Origin: Clostridium sp. AWRP
Lineage (GTDB): Bacteria > Bacillota > Clostridia > Clostridiales > Clostridiaceae
DNA length: 64,000 nt
Assembly: GCF_004006395.2 (NCBI RefSeq)
Contig: NZ_CP029758.2
Coordinates: 806,001 to 870,000 of the forward strand
Reading direction: 5' to 3'
In this document: positions 1 to 8,852 of the stretch, one piece after another
How positions within the stretch are numbered: the first letter of the stretch is position 1
Layout: each line of letters starts with the position of its first letter
Program-made: the position numbers and the translations under genes
Notes under the pieces: model-generated
What the model was told of the DNA's origin: nothing
Databases searched by the model: none
What the model saw: only the letters and a program-made list of their open reading frames with translations

Positions 1-2
1 AT

Positions 3-347
3 CCGTCTAGGATGCATATTGATCCCTTGATTGAAATGCTGTGTACATCAGAAGAAGGGATTACTATGGTAACCGAAGTTATGAAGAAAATCAAAGAATT
101 GTATCCTACGATTCATGTTGTTGGAGCTGTTAGTAATATCTCCTTTAATATTCCAGCCAGAAAAATTGTCAATCAGGCATTTGCAGTATTGGCTATGAAT
201 GCAGGAATGGACAGCTTTATTCTTGATCCATTAAATCAGGATTTGGTAGGAATGTTGTTTGCAACAGAAGCACTATTAGGTGAAGACGAGTACTGCATGG
301 AATATATTAGAGCATATAGAGAGGGGATATTTGGTAAAAAGAAATAA
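3..347 (+). CDS. Methyltetrahydrofolate:corrinoid methyltransferase, C-terminal part (cut by window start)
   Basis: The reading frame is open to the left edge, so only the last ~115 residues are present. The segment GAVSNISFNIPAR followed by N-x2-F and a DPLNQD loop matches the pterin-binding (dihydropteroate synthase-like) TIM barrel of MtrH/AcsE/MtvA-type enzymes. These move the methyl group between a corrinoid protein and tetrahydrofolate in the cytoplasm. The next two genes, a corrinoid protein and a UroD-like methyltransferase, fit this role: the trio has the composition of an O-demethylase (methyltransferase I, corrinoid protein, methyltransferase II). The family call is firm; the physiological methyl donor is unknown. 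Confidence 0.85.
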   Translation, partial: PSRMHIDPLIEMLCTSEEGITMVTEVMKKIKELYPTIHVVGAVSNISFNIPARKIVNQAFAVLAMNAGMDSFILDPLNQDLVGMLFATEALLGEDEYCMEYIRAYREGIFGKKK

Positions 348-374
348 TTATATAGATAATAAGGAGGAAAAATA

Positions 375-1007
375 ATGTCCAAAATTGAAGAAGTAAAAGT
401 TAATTTAGAGGCAGGTAAAACTAAACTTATTAAAGGATTGGTGCAGGAAGCACTAGATGAGGGAAGCAAAGCAGAAGATATACTTCAAGCTATGATTGAT
501 TCAATGGGTGTTGTAGGAGATAAGTTCTCCACAGGAGAAATATTCGTACCTGAAATGCTAATAGCAGCAAAAGCAATGTCAAGAGGTGTAGAAGTGCTTA
601 AACCCCATCTTGCAAGCGGGTCTTCAGCTTCCTTAGGCACATGTATTATTGGCACAGTAGCAGGAGATTTACATGATATTGGGAAAAATCTAGTTTCAAT
701 GATGATGGAAAGTACTGGATTCAAAATAGTAGATCTTGGCGTAGATGTACCTGCTGATAGATTTGTTGAAGCAGTTAAGGCAAATGAAAATGTAAAAATA
801 GTAGCATGTTCAGCACTTCTTACTACAACAATGGCAGCTTTGAAGAAGACAGTTGAGACTTTAAGAAAAAGTGGATTAAAAGGATTCAAGATAATGGTTG
901 GTGGTGCTCCTGTAACAGCTGAATTTGCAGCTTCAATAGGGGCAGATGCATATACACCTGATGCAGGTAGCGCTGCAGTTAAGGCTAAAGAATTGGCAAC
1001 GGCATAA
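375..1007 (+). CDS. Corrinoid (cobalamin-binding) methyltransferase protein, MtvC/MttC/MtbC type
   Basis: This 210-residue protein has the usual two-domain build: an N-terminal helical cap domain (about residues 1-85) and a Rossmann-like B12-binding domain (about 88-210). The cobalamin signature D-x-H-x-x-G is at 98-103, with His100 the expected lower axial ligand of cobalt, followed by SALLTTTM and GGAPVT, which line the nucleotide-tail pocket. It shuttles a methyl group between a substrate-specific methyltransferase and the tetrahydrofolate methyltransferase. The start has a good GGAGG site (361-366). It lies 27 bp after the upstream gene and 34 bp before the next, so the three form one operon. 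The substrate cannot be read from this protein. Confidence 0.93.
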   Translation: MSKIEEVKVNLEAGKTKLIKGLVQEALDEGSKAEDILQAMIDSMGVVGDKFSTGEIFVPEMLIAAKAMSRGVEVLKPHLASGSSASLGTCIIGTVAGDLHDIGKNLVSMMMESTGFKIVDLGVDVPADRFVEAVKANENVKIVACSALLTTTMAALKKTVETLRKSGLKGFKIMVGGAPVTAEFAASIGADAYTPDAGSAAVKAKELATA

Positions 1008-1041
1008 ATATATTATAAATAATATAAGGAGGTATTGATGT

Positions 1042-2019
1042 ATGCTAACTAAAAAACAGAATTTACTTGAAACTATTAAAGGTGGAAATCCGGATCGTTT
1101 TGTTAATCAATATGAATTTTTGAATATGATCATGGAAATGCCTTTGGGAGTTAAGTCCCAATACGGTGGTACTTGGAAAGATAAGTGGGGGATAACATGG
1201 CAATGGCCAGAAGGTCAACTTGGTGCGTTCCCTGTTCATGATGCAGAACACATAGTTTTAAAAGATATTACTGAATGGAAGGAATCCGTTAAAATTCCTA
1301 CAATTCCGACTTCCGATGAAGCCTGGGCTCCGGCTATTGCTCATGCCAATTCTGTTGACCGTAATGAAGAATTCGTGGCACCTTTCTATGCCCCGGGTGT
1401 CTTTGAAATGACACATCATCTTATGGGTATGGAAAATGCCTTAATGGGTTTATATGAAGAGCCTGAAGCTATGCATGAATTAATTGACGCCATTACGCAG
1501 TATGAGCTGGATGCTGCAAAAGTGATAGTTGAAAAAATCCATCCGGATTGTATTTTCCATCATGATGATTGGGGCAGCCAAAAAAACTCTTTTGTGGCTC
1601 CTAAAATGTTTGAAGAGTTCTTTTTCCCTGCTTATAAAAAAATCTATGGTTACTATAAAGCCAATGGTGTTGAATTGATTGTTCACCACAGTGATTCTTA
1701 TGCTGCTAACCTGGTTCCATATATGATTGAATTGGGCATCGATATCTGGCAAGGTGTTATGAACACTAATAACATTCCTGAACTGATCAAGCAATATGGT
1801 GGAAAAATATCCTTTATGGGAGGGCTCCACAGTGGTTTGATTGACTTTCCGGATTGGACACTTGAAAATTGTATCAAACATGTGGAAGAAGCTTGCAAAG
1901 CTAATGGAAAAAAATACTTTATTCCATGCCTGACTGCGGGTTTACCTCAGGGGTATTTTCCAAATGTATATGAGACAGTAAGTAAGGCAATAGATGAAAT
2001 GAGTAAAAAAATGTTTTAA
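1042..2019 (+). CDS. Uroporphyrinogen decarboxylase-family methyltransferase (MtvB/MtaA-like)
   Basis: This 325-residue TIM-barrel protein belongs to the UroD superfamily, which includes corrinoid:substrate methyltransferases. Family-like segments are IFHHDDWGSQ (central), ELIVHHSDSY, FMGGLHSG and the C-terminal FIPCLTAGLPQG. The His and Cys residues there are candidates for the zinc site that activates the methyl acceptor or donor in MtaA/MtvB enzymes. Coupling to a corrinoid protein and an H4folate methyltransferase argues strongly against haem synthesis. A likely job is removing a methyl group from an O-methyl compound such as a methoxyaromatic and loading it on the corrinoid protein. The specific substrate is inference. 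GC content is slightly higher and codon use differs a little from neighbours. Confidence 0.82.
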   Translation: MLTKKQNLLETIKGGNPDRFVNQYEFLNMIMEMPLGVKSQYGGTWKDKWGITWQWPEGQLGAFPVHDAEHIVLKDITEWKESVKIPTIPTSDEAWAPAIAHANSVDRNEEFVAPFYAPGVFEMTHHLMGMENALMGLYEEPEAMHELIDAITQYELDAAKVIVEKIHPDCIFHHDDWGSQKNSFVAPKMFEEFFFPAYKKIYGYYKANGVELIVHHSDSYAANLVPYMIELGIDIWQGVMNTNNIPELIKQYGGKISFMGGLHSGLIDFPDWTLENCIKHVEEACKANGKKYFIPCLTAGLPQGYFPNVYETVSKAIDEMSKKMF

Positions 2020-2056
2020 GCTACATAACTGAAAGAAAACATTTTTCTTGTAAAAC

Positions 2057-2111
2057 AAAAAAAGAGATTTTTATAAATAATTATGTTTTATTTATAAAGG
2101 TCTCTTTTTTA
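2057..2111 (+). terminator. Rho-independent terminator of the methyltransferase operon
   Basis: An A-rich left arm containing AAAGAGATTTTTATAAATA and a matching right arm ending in TCTCTTTTTT form a long A/T stem-loop about 40 bp after the last gene. The right arm ends in a T tract. It may also serve the convergent tetR-family gene that ends at 2161. Confidence 0.75.
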
Positions 2112-2160
2112 TATAATAAACTATTATTCTATTTTAAAAATTAAAACTCCTATCTCTAAT

Positions 2161-2703
2161 TTAAAGCATTTTAACAAGAATGGCAGCCATATCTTCAGGA
2201 GAAACAATCATGTTATCTTTTAACCACTGTTGTATTACTCCAATACAGCCTGATATAGCGAAAGGCATAACATAGTGAGCTTCTGCTTCCGAGGATGTAT
2301 CGTCTAGAGGAATCTGGCAGTGTTTTATAGTATCTTTAAACTTTTCTATAAAAGCGTAGTTACCGTCATATCCTAAAAATATTTTAAACATTTCAGCATT
2401 AGATTGTACAAACTCAAATAGATATATAAAAAAAGATAGTAAGTCATCATAGGTTGTAGCTTCCTTTGAAAATTTGTCATAAGCTTCACTAAAATCATTA
2501 ACCAATTCAGTTTCTATCATATCTACCATATCAAATATGTCTTTATAATAAAGATAAAAAGTTGATCTGTTAACATCTGCTAAGTCCGTAAGTTCTTTTA
2601 CTGTAATATTATTAACTTTCTTTTTATACATAAGTTTTGTCAAGGCTTGAAGTAGAGCCTTTTTAGTTTTTCTCACACGTCTATCAAGTTTTTTTACCCC
2701 CAT
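2161..2703 (-). CDS. TetR/AcrR-family transcriptional regulator
   Basis: The protein has 180 residues from the chosen ATG. An upstream in-frame TTG at 2718 exists, but the GGAGGG site at 2709-2714 is correctly spaced only for the ATG at 2701-2703. The N-terminal helix-turn-helix spans roughly residues 34-53 (ITVKELTDLADVNRSTFYLY), the classic TetR fold. The rest is an all-helical ligand and dimer domain of the type found in clostridial TetR proteins. It is divergent from an RND efflux pair, and a perfect 10-bp inverted repeat lies between them, so it is most likely the local drug-responsive repressor of the pump and of itself. The inducing ligand is unknown. Confidence 0.88.
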   Translation of the reverse strand: MGVKKLDRRVRKTKKALLQALTKLMYKKKVNNITVKELTDLADVNRSTFYLYYKDIFDMVDMIETELVNDFSEAYDKFSKEATTYDDLLSFFIYLFEFVQSNAEMFKIFLGYDGNYAFIEKFKDTIKHCQIPLDDTSSEAEAHYVMPFAISGCIGVIQQWLKDNMIVSPEDMAAILVKML

Positions 2704-2733
2704 AAAAACCCTCCACAAAAAATATTTCGATAA

Positions 2734-2766
2734 TTATTCAACACATGTCTATTATATGTTGAATAA
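2734..2766. promoter_or_regulatory. Candidate TetR operator (perfect inverted repeat)
   Basis: TTATTCAACA and TGTTGAATAA are perfect reverse complements separated by 13 bp. They lie in the divergent region, 31 bp upstream of the regulator start and just before the RND promoter. Symmetry and position suit binding by the TetR-family protein encoded next door. Confidence 0.65.
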
Positions 2767-2792
2767 CCGACAAAAGGGCAATAGATTAATGA

Positions 2793-2821
2793 TTGAAGTT
2801 ATACAACACACATTTTATAAT
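2793..2821 (+). promoter_or_regulatory. Sigma-A type promoter for the RND efflux operon
   Basis: TTGAAG (2793-2798) and TATAAT (2816-2821) are separated by 17 bp, ideal vegetative spacing. The start codon of the membrane fusion gene is 64 bp further on. The candidate operator lies 26 bp upstream of the -35 box. Confidence 0.7.
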
Positions 2822-2885
2822 AAACGCATGTTTATAAAAATACAAGCGTCTTATCGCTGATATTGTTTGTGTTAGGAGGTATAAC

Positions 2886-4166
2886 ATGAGGAAATTTATA
2901 TATAAATTTAAGTATATTTGTTCAGCAGTAAAAAAATTAAGTAAAAAAAGGAAAATGGTCTGCATCTGCTTGGCTGTTGTGACTATAGCAGTATTAAGCA
3001 CATATTTTATAATTGGCGGAAAATCTGATGAGGAAAAAATGTATACGAGGAATTATCCAGTAAAAACTTTAGAAATTAAGAGTGGTAGTTATCCTATGTC
3101 ACTGCAATATCAGGGGCTAACTGGAGGTAGTGAAGTTAGAAAATTATCTTTTAAGAGTTCAGCTAAAATTTTTAAAGTATATGTATCTAAAGGTCAGCAT
3201 GTAAAAAAAGGTGATAAGTTGGTGGATCTTGATAAAAGTGATCTTAATTTTGCAGCACAAGCTGCTAAATCTCAAGTTGATGCTGCTTCTGCACAGTATA
3301 ATAAGTCGGTAAATGGTGCGCAGCAGGAAGATGTAAGTAAAGCACAGATAGCAGTTAAAAATTCACAAGATAGTAATAATTATTATAAAGATTTGTATGA
3401 TAAATACTGTAAATTAAGTGATGCAGGGGCCATTTCGAAACAAGAATTAGATGATGTCAAGTTACAATTAGACAATTCTCAAAATGCATTAAACAGTGCA
3501 CAGCAGAGTCTTGAACAAGTGAAAAATGGTTCCAGAGATGAGGATAAAAAGTCACTGTTAGCACAATTAAATGAAGCAAAAGCAAATTACGATTCAAAAG
3601 AAAATTTAATTCAAGATGCATCTATGGCAGCAGACCAAAATGGATATGTGGTAGATATACTGGGCAAAGAAGGAGAAATGCAGCAGGCAGGAGACCCGGT
3701 AGTTTTGTTTAGAAGTGAAAATGAAGTCATTACAGTTGGACTTTCAGATGATGATGTAAAGAAAGTAAAAGTTGGTACAAATGCAAAGGTTAAGATAGGG
3801 GATGACAGTGCTGAAGGGCAAATCATAAATGTAGTTCAAATGGCTGACAGTAAGTCTGGAACATATAGTGCAGAAATTAAACTTTTAAAACCAATAGATA
3901 ATAATAAATATTATATAGGAGAAACAGCAGCAGTTTATATAGATATGGGAGATAAGAATGCAATATCTATTCCAATTAGTTCCGTTTTAAACGATGGTGA
4001 AGATTATGTTTATGTGATTGAAAATGGACATGCTGTTAAGAAAAATATAACTTTAGGTGATACTGATGAAGATAGAGTTTCAGTGGACGGTTTAAAAAGT
4101 GGAGATGAACTCGTAGTTCAAGGAATGAAAAGCCTAAAATCAGGATATAAAGTTACGGTTAAATAA
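2886..4166 (+). CDS. RND efflux periplasmic adaptor-like protein (HlyD/membrane fusion family)
   Basis: The 426-residue protein starts at an ATG after AGGAGG. A basic N-terminus precedes one membrane anchor (about residues 24-45). Then come a lipoyl/biotinyl-like half motif (ISKGQHVKKGDKLVDLD region), a long alpha-helical hairpin rich in Ala/Gln/Lys, the second lipoyl half (ADQNGYVVDILGKEGEMQQAGDPVV) and a beta-barrel/membrane-proximal domain. It couples to the RND pump 19 bp downstream. In a Gram-positive cell there is no outer membrane, so it probably works as an extracytoplasmic chaperone or gate for the pump. No lipobox is present; the anchor is a transmembrane helix. Confidence 0.9.
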   Translation: MRKFIYKFKYICSAVKKLSKKRKMVCICLAVVTIAVLSTYFIIGGKSDEEKMYTRNYPVKTLEIKSGSYPMSLQYQGLTGGSEVRKLSFKSSAKIFKVYVSKGQHVKKGDKLVDLDKSDLNFAAQAAKSQVDAASAQYNKSVNGAQQEDVSKAQIAVKNSQDSNNYYKDLYDKYCKLSDAGAISKQELDDVKLQLDNSQNALNSAQQSLEQVKNGSRDEDKKSLLAQLNEAKANYDSKENLIQDASMAADQNGYVVDILGKEGEMQQAGDPVVLFRSENEVITVGLSDDDVKKVKVGTNAKVKIGDDSAEGQIINVVQMADSKSGTYSAEIKLLKPIDNNKYYIGETAAVYIDMGDKNAISIPISSVLNDGEDYVYVIENGHAVKKNITLGDTDEDRVSVDGLKSGDELVVQGMKSLKSGYKVTVK

Positions 4167-4185
4167 AGGAAGAGGAGAATATAAT

Positions 4186-7100
4186 ATGGGATTAATTAGG
4201 GCAGCTATAAAAAATAAAAAGATTGTATTATTCCTGGTGGCTATAGTTATAATTGGTGGTTTTTACTGTTATAGTGGTATTTCAAAACAGGAAACCCCGG
4301 ATGTTGCATCTCCAGCAGCTATGATTACTACGGTTTATCCAGGTGCCTCATCTAGTGATATAGAAAAGTTAGTTACCAAAAAAGTTGAACAGAAGGTTGA
4401 AGAAGTTGATGGATGTGATTATGTAGAATCTTATTCAGAAAGCAATGCATCAATAGTTATTATATATTTAAACAATGATGCTGATCAAGATAAAGCTTGG
4501 AGAGATTTAAGAGACAAAGTAAAGGATTTGAAGTCTGATCTTCCAAATGGATGTAATGATAGTGAGATTAATACTAACCTTGCAGAAACGGCTGGTATTA
4601 TAATAAGTGTATCAGGCAATAATTATTCTTATCAACAATTAGGAAGTTATGCTGATGATATAAAGAAGCAGCTTCGTGATACTAGTGGTATTTCTAGAAT
4701 AGATGTAAAAGGTAAGCAGGACAGGCAAGTGAAAGTGCAGGTAGATTGGAACAAAATAAATAAGTATCAAGTATCTACAGCAGATGTTTGTTCTGTATTA
4801 AGTGCACAAAATGTAGATATACCATCGGGAGCTTTAAATTTAGCAACAGGTAAAATAAAAGTAAATACGCCGGGTATGTTTAGTTCACTGCATGATATAG
4901 AAAATACAGTTGTAGGAGTTTCAAGCAGTACTGGTGAAACCGTAAGAATCAAGGATATAGCTAAAGTGTATATGGATTATGATGATGATTCAAGTTATAA
5001 ATTTACCGACAATGGCCAAAATGCGGTATTACTTGCAGGGTATTTTCAAAAAAATAAAAATATAGTTCCAATAGGAAAAGATATAACAAAAAAATTAGAT
5101 ACAATAAAAAAGCAGATGCCAAAGGATTTAACTATAGATGAGATTACTTTTCAACCTAAAGACGTAAGTGATTCTGTTTCTTTCTTTATGAAAAATCTTA
5201 GAGATGGAATAATACTTGTAATTGTAACTGTTCTTATAGGTATGGGCTTTAGAAATTCAATGGTAGTATCAGCAGTTATACCTATATCTATCTGTATGAC
5301 ATTTATCATTATGTATGCACTTGGAATTAAAGTTGAGCAGATGTCAACTACAGCACTTATTATAGCTCTTGGAATACTTGTTGATGATGCCATAGTAATA
5401 GGAGATGTTATACAGGTTGGAATAGATGAAGGCATGACAAGGGATAAAGCAGCATTTAATGGTATAAAGAAGCTGTTTGTTCCAGTATTTACGTCTACTC
5501 TAATTATTGTAGGAGCTTTTTTACCTCTATTATCTATATCAGGAGAAGTAGGTGAGTTTTTAAAAAGCCTGCCGCAAGTTGTTATAATATGTGTAATTTG
5601 CTCTTATTTATCCGCATTGTTTGTAACTCCAGTTATGTCTGCATTGTTTTTTAGAAAAAGCAAGGAAATTGCCAGAAAAAATCCAATTCGTAGGATGTTT
5701 GAGAACCTTTTAAAATATGGACTTAAACACAAGAAGAGTATCATTGGGGCAGCACTAGCTGTTTTTGTAGTAGCATTAATTTTAATTAAAACACTCGGAA
5801 TGCAGCTTTTCCCATATGTAGATAAGAATGAAGTATACATAGATGTTGCAAATGAGAAATTTGATGATATAAAAAGTACCAGTAAGCTTGTAAAAAATAT
5901 AGAAGGTGTATTAAAAGGACAAAAAGAAGTTACAAGTTATACTTCAGCTATAGGTGGTGGTATGCCTCCATTTTATGTAACATTGCCTACAGTTAATCCT
6001 TCTAATGATAAGGCTCAAATTATGGTAAAAGTAGATTTGGATAAGACTAAAAAGTTCAACACAAGACAGGAATTGGTTGAGCATATTCAAGAACAATTGG
6101 ATAGCAAAATTTCAGGAGGTACAGCTACAGTAAAACAACTTGAAGAAGCAGTACCTATAGGGGCACCAGTGCGCTTGAGAATTACTGGAGATGATTTAGA
6201 TCAGATTGAGAATGCTTCTGAAAAAATACAGCAGAAATTAAAAAATATACCGGGAACTATAAATATAAGAGATGATGCAGCTAAAAAAAGTTATCAGTAT
6301 GAAATAAATATAGATGAAGATAGGTCATCACAACTTGGGGTATTAAAATCAGATATTCTGCAGCAGATAAATATTGCACTCAAAGGTTATACAGCTTCTG
6401 TTTATAGGAAAAATGGTAGTGAATATGATATTATGGTTAAAACAAATATTTCATCTGTAGGAGATCTTAAAAACTTATATATTGAATCAAGCGTTACCAA
6501 GAACAAAGTTCCTTTATATGAGGTGGCATCTATTAAGCTTAACTCAGAGCTGGATGAGATAAAGCACTATAAAGAGGATAGGACTATAACTGTTTATAGT
6601 GATGTTAAAAGTGGGTATAATTCAGTTGATATAGAAAATTCATTAAAGCAAAAAATAGATGGAATGAATTTAGACTCAGTAAAAGTTATATATGATGGGG
6701 AAAAGGCTCAAATAAATAAGTACTTTACAAGCCTTGGTATAGCAGGTGTACTTATTTTAGCAATAGTATATATACTTTTATTTGTTCAATTTAAATCATT
6801 TGTACAACCTCTTGTAATAATGTGTGCACTGCCGCTGTCTTTTATAGGAGTGTCAATAGGACTTCATGCTTTTGGAATGGATTTGTCACTTACAGCTTTT
6901 ATGGGTGTAATAAGTTTAATTGGAGTTGTTATAAGAAATGCCATACTTCTTATTGAATATATAAATAATGGAAGAGAAGATGGGCTTTCTGTGGATGATG
7001 CTTGTATGTATGCTGTAAGTCAAAGATTCAGGCCTATAATATTGAGTTCTGCAGCGACTATTACAGCACTTATACCACTAGCTTTCTCAGGAAGTGCACT

Positions 7101-7227
7101 GTTTGGTCCTATGTCGGTTGCCATGATGTTTGGTCTTTTAACAGCTACTTTCCTAACATTTATTGTCGTTCCAGTAATTTATTCTTTAGTAAATAATAAA
7201 CTTGAAGGTAGATTAAAAAAATTATAA
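4186..7227 (+). CDS. RND-family efflux transporter (AcrB/HAE1-like)
   Basis: The length of 1013 residues is normal for a tripartite RND pump subunit. The order is TM1 (about 13-32), large extracytoplasmic loop, TM2-6, cytoplasmic linker, TM7 (about 518-540), second large loop and TM8-12. The proton-relay pair in TM4 is visible in GILVDDAIVIGDV. The TM10 motif reads GVVIRNAILLIEY, with Arg where Escherichia AcrB has Lys940. It should export amphiphilic compounds using the proton gradient. It is co-transcribed with the adaptor and probably controlled by the divergent TetR protein. The substrate range is unknown. Confidence 0.92.
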   Translation: MGLIRAAIKNKKIVLFLVAIVIIGGFYCYSGISKQETPDVASPAAMITTVYPGASSSDIEKLVTKKVEQKVEEVDGCDYVESYSESNASIVIIYLNNDADQDKAWRDLRDKVKDLKSDLPNGCNDSEINTNLAETAGIIISVSGNNYSYQQLGSYADDIKKQLRDTSGISRIDVKGKQDRQVKVQVDWNKINKYQVSTADVCSVLSAQNVDIPSGALNLATGKIKVNTPGMFSSLHDIENTVVGVSSSTGETVRIKDIAKVYMDYDDDSSYKFTDNGQNAVLLAGYFQKNKNIVPIGKDITKKLDTIKKQMPKDLTIDEITFQPKDVSDSVSFFMKNLRDGIILVIVTVLIGMGFRNSMVVSAVIPISICMTFIIMYALGIKVEQMSTTALIIALGILVDDAIVIGDVIQVGIDEGMTRDKAAFNGIKKLFVPVFTSTLIIVGAFLPLLSISGEVGEFLKSLPQVVIICVICSYLSALFVTPVMSALFFRKSKEIARKNPIRRMFENLLKYGLKHKKSIIGAALAVFVVALILIKTLGMQLFPYVDKNEVYIDVANEKFDDIKSTSKLVKNIEGVLKGQKEVTSYTSAIGGGMPPFYVTLPTVNPSNDKAQIMVKVDLDKTKKFNTRQELVEHIQEQLDSKISGGTATVKQLEEAVPIGAPVRLRITGDDLDQIENASEKIQQKLKNIPGTINIRDDAAKKSYQYEINIDEDRSSQLGVLKSDILQQINIALKGYTASVYRKNGSEYDIMVKTNISSVGDLKNLYIESSVTKNKVPLYEVASIKLNSELDEIKHYKEDRTITVYSDVKSGYNSVDIENSLKQKIDGMNLDSVKVIYDGEKAQINKYFTSLGIAGVLILAIVYILLFVQFKSFVQPLVIMCALPLSFIGVSIGLHAFGMDLSLTAFMGVISLIGVVIRNAILLIEYINNGREDGLSVDDACMYAVSQRFRPIILSSAATITALIPLAFSGSALFGPMSVAMMFGLLTATFLTFIVVPVIYSLVNNKLEGRLKKL

Positions 7228-7333
7228 AGATTTATTTACATTACAATAGAAAGTTACATATTATATACAAACACATTAAAATGCAAATAAAGAGTAACTT
7301 AGAATGATAAATTATTGAGGGAGTGAGTTTGTA

Positions 7334-7747
7334 ATGTTAACACTTGAATGTGATGCAAAATTGGATGGAACATTTAAAGTATGTGCTAAAGTAGGAAATC
7401 ATGAATACATTATGGACCATTCAATTGAGAATGGCGGAAATGATGAAGGTGCCATACCAGGTCAAATGTTATTAGTGGCTTTAGCTGGATGCAAGTTAAT
7501 GGTGATAAGTAGTTATGCTCAGAAAAGGAGAATTACTTTAGAAGAATGTGAGGCTCAAATTACCGGTGATTTTGATGAAATTGAAAATGGGATAGGTTTA
7601 AACATCAAGGTGGATATTTTAGTTAAAACAGATGCAGATGACAAAGAAATTAAAAAGATGAATGATTTCGTTGATAAAAACTGTAGTATTGCAGCCATAT
7701 TATCCCAGCCTAACATTGTCGAAGGACAAATAAAAAGGAAAAAATAA
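7334..7747 (+). CDS. OsmC/Ohr-family protein
   Basis: The 137-residue protein matches the OsmC fold: an N-terminal beta region, the central helix with LLVALAGCKLMVISSYAQKR carrying the first conserved Cys, and a C-terminal SIAAILSQP segment. In OsmC/Ohr peroxidases a second conserved Cys lies near DxNCSIAxxL, here in DKNCSIAAIL, so the Cys pair for thiol-dependent hydroperoxide reduction appears present. The GGGAGTGA site precedes the ATG. It follows the RND pump by 106 bp and may be read with it or alone. An organic peroxide defence role is inferred from the family. Confidence 0.85.
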   Translation: MLTLECDAKLDGTFKVCAKVGNHEYIMDHSIENGGNDEGAIPGQMLLVALAGCKLMVISSYAQKRRITLEECEAQITGDFDEIENGIGLNIKVDILVKTDADDKEIKKMNDFVDKNCSIAAILSQPNIVEGQIKRKK

Positions 7748-7843
7748 TATTTTATTAGTAAATAATAGGTTATATTAATCTTTATATATGTTCTGTAAAT
7801 CATTATAAGTTTATATATTATTTTGAGAATAGAATTATTTTAT

Positions 7844-7882
7844 ATACACACTTATACTTGTAAAAAATATATAAGTGTGTAT
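7844..7882. other. Perfect 13-bp inverted repeat in the osmC-yitT gap
   Basis: ATACACACTTATA (7844-7856) pairs exactly with TATAAGTGTGTAT (7870-7882). No T tract follows, so it could be a weak terminator for osmC or an operator upstream of the next promoter. Confidence 0.5.
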
Positions 7883-7907
7883 TAGTATGAGTAAAAATTC
7901 TGTAATA

Positions 7908-7936
7908 TTGAACCTGTGAGAAAAAACTATTATAAT
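7908..7936 (+). promoter_or_regulatory. Sigma-A type promoter for the YitT-family gene
   Basis: TTGAAC (7908-7913) and TATAAT (7931-7936) have 17-bp spacing. The ATG is 37 bp downstream of the -10 box, with GGAAGGGGG in between. Confidence 0.65.
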
Positions 7937-7972
7937 AAATATACTAATTAGGAAGGGGGTCGTTATAAAAAT

Positions 7973-8839
7973 ATGAAATTTATTATGAAATTTATAAAAA
8001 AAGATGACATTATAAATGTAATGCTTATTATTTTTGGAAGTTTTTTAGGATGTATTAGTGTCAACATGTTTTTAACTCATGCCCACTTATTAAGTGGTGG
8101 TGTTACTGGAATAGCTTTAATAATACAATATTTATTTAAAATACAAGCAGGGTATGTTGTACTTATATTAAATATTCCTCTATTTATTTTAAGTATAATA
8201 AAATTAAATAAACGATTTACTATCTATTCATTGATAGGCATGTTAACATTTGCAATAGGATTAATACTTACACAACCTATATCAAACATATTACATATTA
8301 ATGATAATTTACTCTATTGTATTTATGGTGGAGTTTTAAATGGAATAGGATTTGGTATTGTTTTTTCATATCATGGGTCTACAGGTGGTTTGGACATAAT
8401 AGCTATGCTCATTAGAAAAAAGCATTCTAATTTTGATATAGGAAAAATATCTTTTTATATAAATCTTATTATAGTTTCCATTAGTGCTTTTATATTTGGA
8501 ATACCCAATGCTCTTTATACCTTAATAGCTATGTATTTAACATCTGCTGTACTCGATAAAGTAGTACAAGGGTTATATAAATCTAAATCGGTAATCATTA
8601 TTACTGATAAAGAAAAAGACGTTACTAAACATATACTTGAAGACCTTAACCGTGGAGTAACAATGCTCTATGGAGAAGGTGCCTATACTGAAAAACAAAA
8701 AAAGATACTCTTTTGTATAATTCCTTTATCTCAATTACCTGAATTAAAAAGAATTGTTAATTCTTGTGATAAAAATGCTTTTATAAGTATATCTGATGCT
8801 TCTGAAATAATGGGAAAAGGATTTAAAAAAGCTATATAA
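7973..8839 (+). CDS. YitT family membrane protein (DUF161 + DUF2179)
   Basis: The 288-residue protein has five to six predicted membrane segments in the first ~200 residues, including the repeated glycine-rich DUF161 signatures (LLSGGVTGIALIIQY and YHGSTGGLDIIAMLI). A soluble C-terminal DUF2179 domain (about 205-285) contains RGVTMLYGEGAYTEKQKK. The family is widespread in Firmicutes, and its transport function is unsettled. Two close ATGs (7973, 7985) are possible; the first is nearer the strong GGAAGGGGG site. It appears monocistronic, followed by the repeated element and a terminator. Confidence 0.88.
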   Translation: MKFIMKFIKKDDIINVMLIIFGSFLGCISVNMFLTHAHLLSGGVTGIALIIQYLFKIQAGYVVLILNIPLFILSIIKLNKRFTIYSLIGMLTFAIGLILTQPISNILHINDNLLYCIYGGVLNGIGFGIVFSYHGSTGGLDIIAMLIRKKHSNFDIGKISFYINLIIVSISAFIFGIPNALYTLIAMYLTSAVLDKVVQGLYKSKSVIIITDKEKDVTKHILEDLNRGVTMLYGEGAYTEKQKKILFCIIPLSQLPELKRIVNSCDKNAFISISDASEIMGKGFKKAI

Positions 8840-8852
8840 ACAGAGTTCTTGG

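Noticed and set aside
7002..7196. Alternative-frame ORF inside the RND pump gene
   Set aside because: It is a +1 frame shadow of well-conserved TM helices, with no start signal.
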